From: Ancylostoma caninum
Taxonomy: Eukaryota; Nematoda; Chromadorea; Rhabditida; Ancylostomatidae
NCBI GenBank assembly: GCA_037903475.1
Contig: JBAJFG010000309.1
Coordinates: 124,001 to 188,000 of the forward strand
Length of the DNA: 64,000 bases
Reading direction: 5' to 3'
Part shown: piece after piece, positions 50,901-60,894 of the stretch
Layout of the letters: each line of letters starts with the position of its first letter
Position numbering within the stretch: the stretch's first letter is position 1
The notes under the pieces: generated by a model
Told to the model about the DNA's origin: nothing
Seen by the model: only the letters and a program-made list of their open reading frames with translations
Database searches by the model: none
Position numbers and translations under genes: made by a program

Positions 50901-53900
50901 GCGACCGCAACTCCTAATCTGTGGACGCGTGCGCTGTCAAAAAGCATGTGAAACTCACTATGGTTAGGCTACAGAAAAGGGCCGTTATTTCTGAACGAGT
51001 CAGTCTGAGAATATGAAATTTGGCAGCATGGTTTTCAAGACTTCAGGCTACATGATCGCACTCAATGTTTTGAGAAAAAAGGGATGCAACAGGTTGAGGC
51101 CGGAAACTTTTTGATACCCCTATAAAATTCCCGCGGACCGCTCTCTTTTTGTCCAGGTTTTCAAAGAATTTTCCGGAAGCGTGTTTCTTTTCCAAGCAGT
51201 ACCTCGATAGAAAGTAGAGAACAATTGCCCCAATTATTACATTTCTCGGACTAGCCTGGTAACTCTGAAGTTGAAGAAGTTGGGTTAGCGTACAAAGTTC
51301 TTTATTTTCAGAAAAGCTGCCAAAAGCCGAAAACGACTACTGATACAACATTTTCAGAAAAGCTGCCCAAAACGACAACTAACACTCGTCTTTGGGAAAT
51401 TAAAGAAAAAACTTAAAGAAAACGAAAATAATAATAATAATAATAACTTGTTCCAAGACTCTAGAAAACGGGAAAAGGGGGAATTACACACATACGAGAT
51501 AAATCTTAACCTTTTGCTAAATTTTTATTCTTTATCTGTTCAGGACGTGTGACATGATCGCTCGTGTCTGCAGATGCGATTTTTGCAAAAATAAATAGTT
51601 CCGTCAGTATAGTGAAATTCAGTTCATGTCGTTCCCTGTTTCTATTTCAATTTTAACTCAAGTTTAAGAATTGAGCATTTTCATTACGACTTTTGTCCCT
51701 TACATCTAAGTATGTATTTCAGTTGCCGTCAACACGGACTGAGTCAGCCAAAGTCATATGATTTTCTCATATCGCACTAATATCAAATCTTCCTTTTTTC
51801 TTTCACTCCTTTGACTAGTCCACAATGTCATTCATGTGTCTTTCAGTAGATGAAGGCAGCTCTTGTGAAGGCACCATCAGAGTTATTTATTTATTTATTC
51901 ACTGCACTCGAAGGTGCGCCAACTAATTACAGTCAATTAGTCTTCGAAAGAGTTTTCCACTATTACTTACACTTATCGTAGTTTATCTTCGAAATTCATG
52001 CAAAACGTTGCCGGATGCCTTCCTGGACTACCCGAAGGAGATCACGGGGGACGTTCCAAGCAGTGAACCCCAAACACTGCGATACTTAACTCTGGATCTC
52101 CAACGGAGTGGAACCAGCGATAGGGACAGATTGCAATCTGCCACTCAAACCACTGAGCAATCCGGGCTACTTTTTATGTTGGAGTTTGTTAGATAACTGC
52201 AGCAGTCGTAGGCAGCATACCATATGTATTTGCAAAACGGGGGCACAGGGCAGGATTCGATCCCCTGACCACCACAAAGACGATCATTCGCTCAACCCAC
52301 TGAGCTATGCGCGCACACGATGCAACGTACAAATGGTGTCCACTACTACTTACACTTACACTTATCGTAGTTTATCTTCGAAATTTAGGTGAAAAGGGAG
52401 TTGGGTGGGGCCACTCCTGCGAAGCCTAAGCCTAAGCCTTAAACCCATTCTTAAGCATAGGGTTAGGCTTATCTACCCTGTCTACTATGGACTAAAATTG
52501 TATTTTTCTTCGCTTTCTCCCAAGCTCGAGTGATTTATAGCTCCTTAATACCGAGGCGCCGGAGGGTGGCGGCGGCCGGCGCCCGCCGGCGCCCATTTGC
52601 AGTGGCTGCCGAACCGGACTGTAACGTGGGTTAAACCTATAAAACGGAACATAGCAAATTATGAAGGCAAAGAAATCTAGAAATGTAACTATAAATTCCA
52701 ACTGAAGGATCCATAGAGAGCTCACTGCTAGGAAAAAAAGTGGTACTGAATTTGAATGTATATGTATAAGTAAGAGTATGAATGTATAAGATATATTGAA
52801 TTCTATGTACGTGCGTTGATCAATTTGCTGACTAGGACTCTATGCTTAGTAGATCTCATTCATTTTGATATTCTAATATATCATTTCAAAAAAAAAAAAC
52901 TTTTACGGCTTCTAGTTTTCGCGTTTATTTTCAAGTTTCTGCAGCTCAAATAGATTTTCAACGAGATTTACCCTCTTGTTTTGTCCATTACAGCAGAGTC
53001 ACGATGAAAACAAACCCTTCAAACGATTCTAAACAGTCTCGCAACCTCACATCCGTAGAAGTTCAGAACACGCCAAACTGGCCAAACAGTGCAAGAAGAG
53101 AACTAATTAGGCCTCAGCACCCTTTCATAGTTCGAAACCACAGGCTTCCTAAGTTTAAAAGTCGGCGGAATTAATCCCTTAACACAAAGGGTCCCTATAA
53201 AGTTCAAAACATTAAGCTGCGTGAATGTTATGTATTGTCATGTGATATTGCTCGACATGAGAAAATGGAATATTACAGTATAAACAGATTAATAAACGTC
53301 ACCCTGATGGAAAAAGAAAAAAGAGCTCTGTCTCTGACATTCTTGTTCCAAGCACTATGTATGTACCGTAATAAATCTACTCCGATGGTTTTCATCTACA
53401 TATTTTTGGGGAGGAAGTTCGAGGAACATTACTGGGAAATGGTTGTATCTTATCCAGGATTCAAGCAAAAACGACCACCTTTGCGTAAGATCGGGAGAGA
53501 TTCGGAAGTCATTCTCAAGATGAACGAAGTTTTTGGAGTCCAATCAGGATTTACGCATCCGATATCCGGCAAAATCTTGTGGAATGCTCGACTTAAGATG
53601 TCATTTGTGGAAAATTTACCCAGAATTCAGAATTACTGCGGCGAAAAAACCCCAGAAATCAAACTGCACCATATTTCAATCGAGTTGAAACATAATTTCA
53701 TGAAAAACCAGTTATTCTTTGGAGAAACATACATGAAATAAGAAGTAAAGTACACTGGACGTCGATGAGGGTGTGTTTTCGGCGGCCCCGATGAGCACGC
53801 GCCGCGACCGCACCGCTCGCGCTAGAATTCTTTCCGCAACAACAAACCATGGGGTTTCCTTGATGGTTAGTTAGTTTTCTTGCTAGTTAACATCAAATGT

Positions 53901-54584
53901 GATGCAAAGCTATCGAGCTATTTGCTTTTCTTCGCTATTACAGCGCCGGTTCCATCGCGAGCGGCGCGACTGCGCAGTCTACTACGTGTCCGCTGAAAAT
54001 GCACCGCTATCGACGTTCACTTTACATTAGTATTAAGGTAAAAATGAAAGAAATATGGTATTATAGGGATTCATGTCATCAACTAGAAAAGCAAAGAACA
54101 ATTTATGCTAGATGCGTGCGTTATTCGCGCGTCAGACGCACGCATACAATTGCGGAGGCCTTCAAACAAGGCCAAACAACGGCAGGCACACAAGATATGA
54201 GGATACTTCGACAAAAGCGCATTGCGCGAGGCAAACGCGAGCGTCACTCTTGCGTCTGGGATGCGTAGAGCTGCGCCCTGGTCTACGCTCTATCATACAC
54301 CCGCACGCGTGACGCACGCGCTTACTAAGTATTAATATATATTACATAATATATATTGCTCTTGAGAATCATACTATTGAACGAAAAATGGCGGCAAGAA
54401 AGATTTTTCATCATTTGCAAGCATAGCTATACTATATTATTGTTATAGTCGTGCTACGCTTGTGAACGTAAGTATAAACTCACCTCCTCGCGGAGAACGG
54501 CGACGGTGGCGACAGACGCGACGCGGATGCGTAGCTTGGTCGTGGAGCAGAGAGAGTTACTGGTAGCGAGACTCGTCGGGACAT
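20971..54584 (-). CDS. RGK-family (Rad/Gem/Rem-like) small GTPase, 395 residues, 11 exons over ~33.6 kb
   Basis: RGK proteins are Ras-related and best known for inhibiting voltage-gated Ca2+ channels through the beta subunit. Exons on the minus strand: 54584-54484, 49219-49085, 32921-32874, 26970-26910, 24598-24448, 24403-24230, 24173-24079, 23560-23466, 23408-23317, 23280-23156 and 21081-20971 (1,188 nt; every phase agrees). Residues 1-165 are a basic, Ser/Pro-rich extension with RRSLPGTP (50-57), a plausible 14-3-3/kinase site. G1 is GSRNTGKKT (195-203): Lys replaces the Mg2+-binding Ser/Thr. The segment after the NFLLNGEEIELEI strand lacks DxxG, as in other RGKs. MYVVVYSVDSRESF aligns with the RGK VYSxxDRxSF strand. 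G4 is NKID (304-307) and G5 EVSA (338-341). The end carries AKSCEEIV, like the RGK C-terminal KSC motif, with no CAAX box. The start follows TTGCAG by 14 nt. Confidence 0.88.
22826..22996. repeat. 171-bp fold-back element in RGK intron
   Basis: The ends GGAACTC and GAGTTCC frame longer arms: GGGGCGGGACCGCGATGCGG and GTGGCACTC on the left against GAGTGCCGCGCC and ACGGTCCCGCCCC on the right. No ORF. Confidence 0.7.
23647..23990. repeat. 344-bp inverted-repeat element in RGK intron
   Basis: Left GTATGTGATTCCGTGCAAAA and GCCGAAAAAAGCCGTTTCC are mirrored by right GAAAACGGGTTTTCGGCAG and CACGGAATCACATATAC. It occupies most of the 518-bp intron between exons 7 and 8 of the GTPase gene. Confidence 0.75.
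24599..26909. other. RGK intron 4, no other gene seen
   Basis: A 2.3-kb A/T-rich intron. I see no exon-like segment or clear repeat on either strand. Confidence 0.5.
26971..32873. other. RGK intron 3, no supported gene
   Basis: A 5.9-kb intron. The stretch 27100-27450 is more GC-rich than its surroundings and open in several frames without splice context, so it could be conserved noncoding or regulatory DNA. A GCTC...GAGCG word pattern near 29390-29500 resembles the repeats at 39253 and 56225. Confidence 0.4.
34471..34516. repeat. Short hairpin, 19-bp stem and 8-base loop
   Basis: GTTTGTCTGGACAGTACTA pairs with TAGTACTGCCCAGACAAAC, with one mismatch, across eight bases. It is isolated in RGK intron 2. 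Confidence 0.75.
36969..37444. mobile_element. 476-bp fold-back MITE with TAAAGTCC ends
   Basis: TAAAGTCCTTACGC at the left end is mirrored by GCGTAAGGACTTTA at the right. The arms, about 210 bp each, pair almost throughout, including CGACCGGACGGCCCCGCATG against CATGCGGGCCGTCCGGTCGA near the centre. Outermost TA dinucleotides fit a Tc1/mariner-type target duplication (inference). No transposase is encoded. Confidence 0.8.
39253..39374. repeat. 122-bp inverted-repeat element
   Basis: GGGTGTGGAGCGTTATACCT pairs with AGGTATAACGCTCCACACCC as a perfect 20-bp terminal repeat. Its interior (GGCCTTGCAGTTGGCCGATT, TGACCAGTCGTAGAGTTCGG) resembles 56265-56335, so a dispersed family is likely. Confidence 0.75.
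39575..39806. repeat. 232-bp fold-back element
   Basis: CTCTGATAAC and GTTATCAGAG bound arms of about 100 bp that pair closely: GTGCAGCACGAACGCAGCCC against GGGCTGCGTTCGTGCTGCAC, and GCTAGCAGCAACGGTTCCCA against TGGGGACCGTTGCTGCTAGC. A GCAGCAAT-type loop lies between them. Confidence 0.8.
42938..43130. repeat. 22-bp minisatellite, about nine copies
   Basis: The unit CTGCTGCGGTCCTTCCGAAT+AG repeats nearly without change, with one diverged unit near 43087. Because 22 is not a multiple of three, long open frames result by chance. Related copies continue to 43690 in both orientations. Confidence 0.9.
43380..43690. repeat. Scattered direct and inverted copies of the 22-bp unit
   Basis: TCTGCTGCGGTCCTTCCG and its reverse complement CGGAAGGACCGCAGCAGA occur repeatedly. 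At 43574-43617 two oppositely oriented copies abut through AAAACATT, making a near-perfect palindrome; a similar one spans 43428-43510. Confidence 0.8.
44681..44969. repeat. 289-bp fold-back element
   Basis: AGTGGGCGTCGATG faces CATCGACGCTCACT. Inner arms pair as CCTCGAGAGGAACGCCGCGC against the TGGCGTCCTTCTCGAGG side, and GCCGTTATGCTATT against AATAGCATAACGGC. The end sequence resembles that of the element at 53745. Confidence 0.75.
50577..51124 (-). mobile_element. Internally deleted mariner-type element with perfect TIRs
   Basis: TATAGGGGTATCAAAAAGTT at the left is the exact reverse complement of the right end; the repeat runs through TTTCCGGCCT (about 27 bp) with a TA target duplication. 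On the minus strand, 50872-50603 encodes a remnant resembling the C-terminal part of mariner transposases (SYSLNLASSSYFLSGNLKQH, corresponding to the family's YSPDLAPSDYxLF region, and HEKCISIGDTY). The catalytic core and N-terminus are missing, so it is nonautonomous. It lies in RGK intron 1. Confidence 0.85.
51955..52442 (-). mobile_element. tRNA-derived SINE-like repeat
   Basis: Read on the minus strand, 52318-52240 contains a tRNA A box (TAGCTCAGTGGGTTGAGCG) and B box (GGATCGAATCC) with D- and T-arm pairing. A second, weaker tRNA-like head lies at 52172-52094 (TTGCTCAGTGGTTTGAG). The acceptor stems do not pair, so neither is a working tRNA. A direct repeat CTTATCGTAGTTTATCTTCG near 51970 and 52361 brackets the unit. 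The plus-strand right edge is a GCCTAA array. Confidence 0.55.
52416..52442. repeat. Short interstitial TTAGGC array
   Basis: The plus strand reads GAAGCCTAAGCCTAAGCCTT, about three units of the nematode telomere repeat on the complementary strand, followed by a further GTTAGGCTT at 52462. Confidence 0.6.
53235..53741 (+). CDS. 168-codon open frame of uncertain status in RGK intron 1
   Basis: This is the longest open frame in the intron and is unusually long for A/T-rich DNA. It has no ATG until 53265 (methionine at codon 11) and no clear upstream acceptor. The product mixes hydrophobic and charged residues (FIYIFLGRKFEEHYW, PPLRKIGRDSEVILK) and matches no family I know. It could be a single-exon nested gene, a relic of an element, or chance. 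Confidence 0.2.
   Translation: MSCDIARHEKMEYYSINRLINVTLMEKEKRALSLTFLFQALCMYRNKSTPMVFIYIFLGRKFEEHYWEMVVSYPGFKQKRPPLRKIGRDSEVILKMNEVFGVQSGFTHPISGKILWNARLKMSFVENLPRIQNYCGEKTPEIKLHHISIELKHNFMKNQLFFGETYMK
53745..54024. repeat. 280-bp inverted-repeat element
   Basis: GTAAAGTACACTGGACGTCG at the left corresponds to the reverse complement of CGACGTTCACTTTAC at the right. Inner GGTGTGTTTTCGGCGG pairs with CCGCTGAAAATGCACC. Its ACGTCGAT end motif is shared with the element at 44681. Confidence 0.65.
54100..54335. repeat. Dispersed inverted-repeat element, family A, diverged copy 3
   Basis: It starts AATTTATGCTAGATGCGTGC and ends GACGCACGCGCTTACTAAGT. Terminal structure and GCGTC/GACGC word content match copies 1 and 2, but the interior is diverged. 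It lies just outside the 3' edge of RGK exon 1. Confidence 0.5.
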
Positions 54585-54598
54585 GGCTACACGACAAC

Positions 54599-54604
54599 CT
54601 GCAA
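54599..54604 (-). other. TTGCAG acceptor upstream of the RGK start codon
   Basis: On the minus strand TTGCAG ends 14 nt before the ATG of the GTPase gene. It marks either a spliced-leader site or the end of a 5' UTR intron. Confidence 0.5.
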
Positions 54605-56224
54605 TCTCGAAGTGAAATTCCGGAAAGCTTCCAGAAATAGCTGCAAACGCGCGATACGACGCCGATTAGAAGCAAAAGTGACAGCGTGAATGCGCTAATC
54701 GCCATGCACTGTGTGAATGAAGTGGGATGACTTGTGGAGATCGCGTGATTCGTCGACGCACGACGCACGCAACTAGAAGCCGGCATTTTGAATGAATGGC
54801 AAAGAAGTGCCGTGCTCATAACAATAGTGCCCTTTTTCGTTTGGCCAAATGCCAACAGCGCAGAAAGCACGAAAACAACGTGGACCATTAAAGAATGAAA
54901 TGCTGCAGTGAGTGCAAATTTTGACATCATTGTTCGTGTTTTGACATCCAGTGTGCTGAAAATACGTGGGCTATTTTTTCTCTTCCGGGGTGAACGACAA
55001 TTACTTAGATGTTCGGATGTCGGAATTAAAGAAAAAACACAAAAGTTGACCTAAGAGTAATTCGGAGTTCAACGATTTCGAAGTGAGAAACGAGTTCTCT
55101 GGCCGCATTATGGCGCCATTATTCGGGTTTTCAGGTCAGTTGCTGGAAATTTATGGAGAGGTGGTGCTGGCGCGAGTGGGGGGGGGGGGGGAGATGGGTA
55201 GGAGGGTAAGGAGGAAATCAGCAGGAAATCAGCACTATTTGTGGAGGCAAGGATTTTCCTCACCCGATAAAACTTCTTAGGAGCGTGCAAGCGCTCCTGG
55301 CCAATCACCTAATTTTTTAAAAGGTCATAACTCGGCTGAAGATTAACATTTTCATTCAAATCAAAAAGCATTATCGTCTGCGTACTGTTACCAATGAGAT
55401 GCTGAGAAAGTTACAATAGTTGGCAAAAAATGTGAATAATGACGACACATAGACATAGTTCATAATTTTTAGTTCTATTAAAGAAGAAAAACGAATTTGA
55501 AAAGCTCAAAAGTGGCGGGAAACTTTTCCGACGACTAACATTTATATAGCAAACGCTTGTCACTGCCTAAGAGTCCTTTGGCCTCAGGAACTCATTTTTT
55601 CTTTTATTTTTTCCTTCATGTAAGAAACAGAGGAACAGGAGGAGAAATCGTTTTTCTTTTCTTTTCACCTCGCCGCCAGCAAAAACTCGAGCAGCTATGT
55701 ACATCCCAGCTGCTTTTCTGGATTTCGTAATAATATGCACTTTGAGTACGTTCTCTAATAGGTATGTAATGCTCAATTGCTAGGGATATTCATGTCATTC
55801 ACGTCATTAAACATCCCATTCACACTACTCGTCACAACCCTAATACTTACGTACTTCTATTCATAGAAAATTACACTGTACGCGTCATCAGTAAAAATAT
55901 GCTCCACATCATAACATCTGTTAATGGTACGTTTTATTTCGCCATTTTCTAGATATGGTACTCTTTTTAACCTAGTGAAAAAAAATTACTACGCTCAGAA
56001 ACGTCAAGTAGAAAATGGGGGGGGGGACTAGGAAGAACTTGGAAACTGAGAAATGACTGGTTCATATTGACAAAAATACGGTCAAGGTAAAAAAGGCCAA
56101 AGTCAGCTCCTCCGAATGGATTCGACTAAATTTAGTTAAGATCATATTCACAAAACAAATCGGCTTCCAGGACTTTTCGATCTTTCCACAATTTCGACGC
56201 TGAGATCGCTTCAAATCTCTTAAA

Positions 56225-56360
56225 GGGAAGTGTGGAGCGGTGTGCCGAGGTGGGGGAGGGGGGAGGCGAGGCGAGGCTTGCGATTGGCCAGTCGCTTGGG
56301 TGAATTGACCAATCATAGAGCTCGGCTGTGCAAGCGCTAAGTATAGCGTTCCGCAACACG
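56225..56360. repeat. Inverted-repeat relative of the 39253 element
   Basis: GTGTGGAGCGGTGTGCC opens it and TATAGCGTTCCGCAACAC closes it. The interior GATTGGCCAGTCGC and TTGACCAATCATAGAGCTCG parallels GTTGGCCGATT and TGACCAGTCGTAGAGTTCGG of the other copy. Confidence 0.55.
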
Positions 56361-59300
56361 TAAAGGCACAGTTCTATCTCATTTCACTTGTAGACGTCTT
56401 CATAAAACTTTAGTAACTGCTAATCACAGATGAAAAATTACAATATATCAAATTACTATTGTGATGAATTGTATATTATTATATTATAACCCTGCAGCAG
56501 CTGTTGATTAAAAATGCGAATGTACGATTCTCTGCAGAAATGTCAAAAAAAATCCTTTGAGCTTTTGAGCTTCCTAATTTGCGAACAGTTCACGTGACCC
56601 ACAAAAATACGAGACATCTGCCACATCCATCTCGCCTAGTGGCCCATTTAATGAGCAACACACAGAGATTATGTGCCAGATGTCTGTCATTCTCACGGAT
56701 GCTCCACCTCAATTCTCCCGGAAAAATGCTCAAAAGCATAATGTTCAGTAGGTTTGAACATCATGTGGAACAGTGTAACCAGTCTCTTTTTTCAAGACAA
56801 ATATTTTCAACTTATAAGAAGAATTATTACGTCAACTGACTACTAGTTTCTCAGAAGCTCATAACTCCACGAGATTAGAATCTAGGACGATTTCTCTTGA
56901 CTACTTTAGAGTTTATGAGGCCATTATGAAGCTTATAAAGCTCAGTGGCACATGTGATTCAAGTTTTTCTTCGGGAGATGCCTCATTACGCAGCTAGTAT
57001 ACTCGTGACGTAATAATTTGCTTCAGGATACATTTTTATTTGGAAGAAAAAAGTGTCTCAAGATTGGGGGCAAACTAAAAAGTCTAGCTAATGAAGGAAT
57101 GGCGGGAAACTGGTCATAGAGGCTAGGTGTTTTTCCCCCCCCCCTAAAAATTTTAATTAAAATAATAAATTAAAATAAAAATAGCGACAAAAAATTTAAA
57201 ATAAACCAATGCAATATCTTAATTTGTTTCGTAAGGTAATTTCAAAACTTGGCGATCTCGGGAGGGGGGGAGGGGGAGCGCGCCCCCGCACATCCCCACT
57301 GCGCCAGGCACTAACACGTGCACATTTCCAATCGTGAATATATCCATGATGATGCTCCATGATCAGACCACCATTCACACATGTTTGATTAATTTGAACA
57401 AATCGATAGATTCTATTTCAGGGTGTCTCAAAAATAACCCTATCTCAGGGTGTCCCAAAAATAATGTCCCTCATTGAGATACACTTTCAAAAGCGCATAT
57501 CTCAGCTTAAATTGCAGATATTTCTTCGAAATAGAAACCGTTGTGATCGGCGTTTCCAGTGGTTTTGTGGTATGCGTTAAAAGTTGTTATAGAATTAGTG
57601 ATACGTTCTGTATTTAGGACAGCATTAACGTACTTATGAACCAAAATGAATGAAAATAAATATAAGTATGGTAAGTATTTGAGACTCCATTCCAGTCCAT
57701 TATCCATTAATAGAGTCGGATTTCAACCGAAGAAGTTGCTACAAGTTCTGACAGTTGGCTTCACGACATGGTACACATTACTACCCCTTATAAATGGCTA
57801 GTAACGTTGCTAAACACACCGAAGCTACGATGTTTACCATAGAGGGCGGCAGATTTTCAGAAAGTGAAGCCGAAATTATAAGGAGCACAAGGATGAGAAT
57901 CCTTAGAATGAAGAAAACCTTACCTATTCTCGGCATGGTAGGAGTGCAGTAGAGTGAATGTTGTCAGAACTGTCAGGGAGGTAACCTCATGAGTAGCGAG
58001 TGGCTTTTGTAGGGTTCTCTATTGAACCGCAAACGTCACCACATAGTGTAAGTCAATATACATGAATAGGATTTTGCAGGTGAACAACTGACACGCTGCA
58101 GGATCAACAGGTGAGTTACGTCACAAGAAATGAAGAATACACTATCTATTGGCAGTTGGTAAGTAAAAAAAGACAACAGAAAGTAATGCAAGTGCCGTGG
58201 AGGAGGTGGAACTACGCACATAGTCGGTTCAGTACGCCAACAGCCACACGGTCTCGAAAAGAAGACTTTAGTTTACGATAGTTTTTTGGACAAATTTTCC
58301 CGGTAAAGCAAATTGTGGAGGCTAAACTTGGCCAGGCTGGAAACACGCTGAAATCGATACAATCCCTTAACCTTTGCATTGTTAGACCCAAGCATTGTGC
58401 TGGTCAATTTAACTACAATTACTTTACTGTTTATGGTTGCTGTTTGAAGAAAAAAGAAATAAACACTAGTAAAAAAAGATCTGTGAAATAGCAAACTAGT
58501 TCCTTATTTAGCTAGCAATCCTCCTTGAGGATTTCAGGATTTTGCTGGGAAGTATAATACCCGCACTAACTTCGTTAAAATGAACGTTCAGAACGCGGAT
58601 TTGCGTTCTTTTCGTTCCAAGGCTATAACTTAGCACAATGAATTAATCTACGGATCAAACCAGGTGTCAGGAGTGATAGGGGGCTAAGCTATCTGTTCTA
58701 ACGAAATTATCTCCGAATCTCCAATTTGAACCTTGGATTTCTGAAGTTTTTCATTTTGCCTCTATTTTGCCGCTGATCGCACGCGACAAGGTGCGCGACG
58801 AGCTTTACGACGTCTTGAAAACCGACTAGAATAGGGAAATTTTCGGTAAATTTTCCAAGACCTCGTTACAGTTTCGGGCCTAGAATCTTGTTAAGAGCGT
58901 CCGAGAAATCCTGGCGAATTCGAGAATTTTTGGCTTTTAACGACGTGGCGCGAATTACGCGTGGGACGTGAGCGTGCTTTAGCTCAACAATGAGACTTTT
59001 TTTTTGCATATGTAAGCCAAGCAGCCATGGGCAAGCTCTCATTGCCCGGAAGCTTCAACCTCCGGGATTGTAAATCCAAGAAGTTCACGAATACTACTAG
59101 CTAATAACTACGTGACATCAGGCTAAATCACACGTACGTGTGAATTAGAACATATCTATTACTAGAAAAAACTTGTCCTTATTGAACTTAATCGGGTTTT
59201 TAGTATCCAGGTGGGAAGTAGCCAGCGATTCCCCCTTTCGCGCCCCCATCCACGACATGAACTAAAATTCATCGTTTTATGCTGCTTTCGTAATTGACAG

Positions 59301-60894
59301 GCAAGAAATGAGTATCCTTAGTGGATCTAATTGGAATCAGTGGGATATATTAGGGACATAAGAATTGATTAGACGTACTAATACTAGAATTTGAATGTTC
59401 GCTCTTGAATGAGTTGGTAATTCGTGGAGTATTGACACATTATTATTTATTTATTTTATTTATTATTTATTATTTATATCATTATTTATATTTATATTAT
59501 TATTCATTTATTACATAAGGTATAATATATCCAATATTTGAGTACCTAATTTCGAGTAAGTTCGGAGTGTTAAGAAGAGTAAGCGCCCCAAAGCCCTGGG
59601 GAAAGAAAAGAAGGGATGTACTAGTTCTTGTTGCCAGAACATTCGAGGTTTTTTTTTCTGGATGGGCTTCTAGATTACTTTCGAGGACGATCCAATTCAG
59701 TTCAGTCGATTTTTATTCGCTGTTTGGGATGTTCGAAACAGAGAGAGAGAAGGAAAGAAAGAGAGGAAGCGAAAGAAAGAGTAACAATGCTTGCGGGAAA
59801 AGCTAAGCAGGGTTGTGGGACTGTTCTTTCTCAGTTACATACATGGACCTTTTGAGTGGTTCCGCAATTAGTAGAACTGTTCGGGTTCATACTTCGGTTC
59901 TAAGTATAGAATGTAGCAAGGTTTCACTCCTAGACAGACTATTAAGCTTTTACATAGTTAAAGTAAAACCACAGAAAAAGTCAGGAGGTGATGCTCGTTA
60001 ATAGTTCAAAATCCTCTCAATTGAATATCAAAGGACAATTTGATACCCAACGGACCGAGGGAAGTCGTGTTACCCATAAGGCCTAATAGGGAAAATTGCG
60101 CAAAGCTGCCCTTTTCATGCCGGCTTAGACGCCGTGCGAGCAAAAAACTCATTTTTCATTCTTTTCAAGCGCCCGTTTCCGGTGGTTACTGGCAGAAAGC
60201 GCCATTGTGCATGCAGTTGCTAAGCTGCTCGATCGTTCAGAAATCCAGCAGAAAAGCCTGGAAAATGCTGCAGTTTAGTTTCTTTGCCAGCACAGATTTT
60301 TGCTTCCTGCTGCTTTTTTGGAGCAAATTATATAATTAAGAGTTAAGATGTATCTACGTGAGTTCTTTTATGGCGAAAATTATCATTTCCAGGGGAAAAT
60401 ACGAAAATCACGTTTAATTCAACCTTGAAGAAATTCATGTTGACCAAGATTCGTATCTGTGTGTGCGGAATCTAATAAAGTAAACGCGATCTAGGAGATT
60501 TTTTTCTGAAAATCGTGGCTGGAATAGTTTCTTTTCGATAGAAGCTTATCCACAAATATCCGCATCCCATCTGTTTGGTGCAGGATAAATTTATCCGCTC
60601 GACATCCCACTGATTATCCGTCGCATCATCAACTCGAGTTATCTCTAGCAAACTCACCAAATTTGCGCCAGAGAATGGGTACATGGACGAATTAATTATG
60701 TGTATTCGATAGCAAAGCGGATAAACGCCGATGGGAACGGATATATACCCGCTGTGTTTTTCCTCTCACGGCCGGGTATATTAAATCCTTAGAGTGATGC
60801 CTAGCAGAAAAACATTTATGTGATAACTTTAGAAAAATATATTCTATGAGCTCCATTTTGTGCAATATTTAACAGAATTCCAAGGCCACAGAGC

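Noticed and set aside
52240..52318. Functional tRNA gene on the minus strand
   Set aside because: A and B boxes and the D and T arms are present, but the acceptor stem does not pair and the anticodon arm is poor; the SINE context explains it better.
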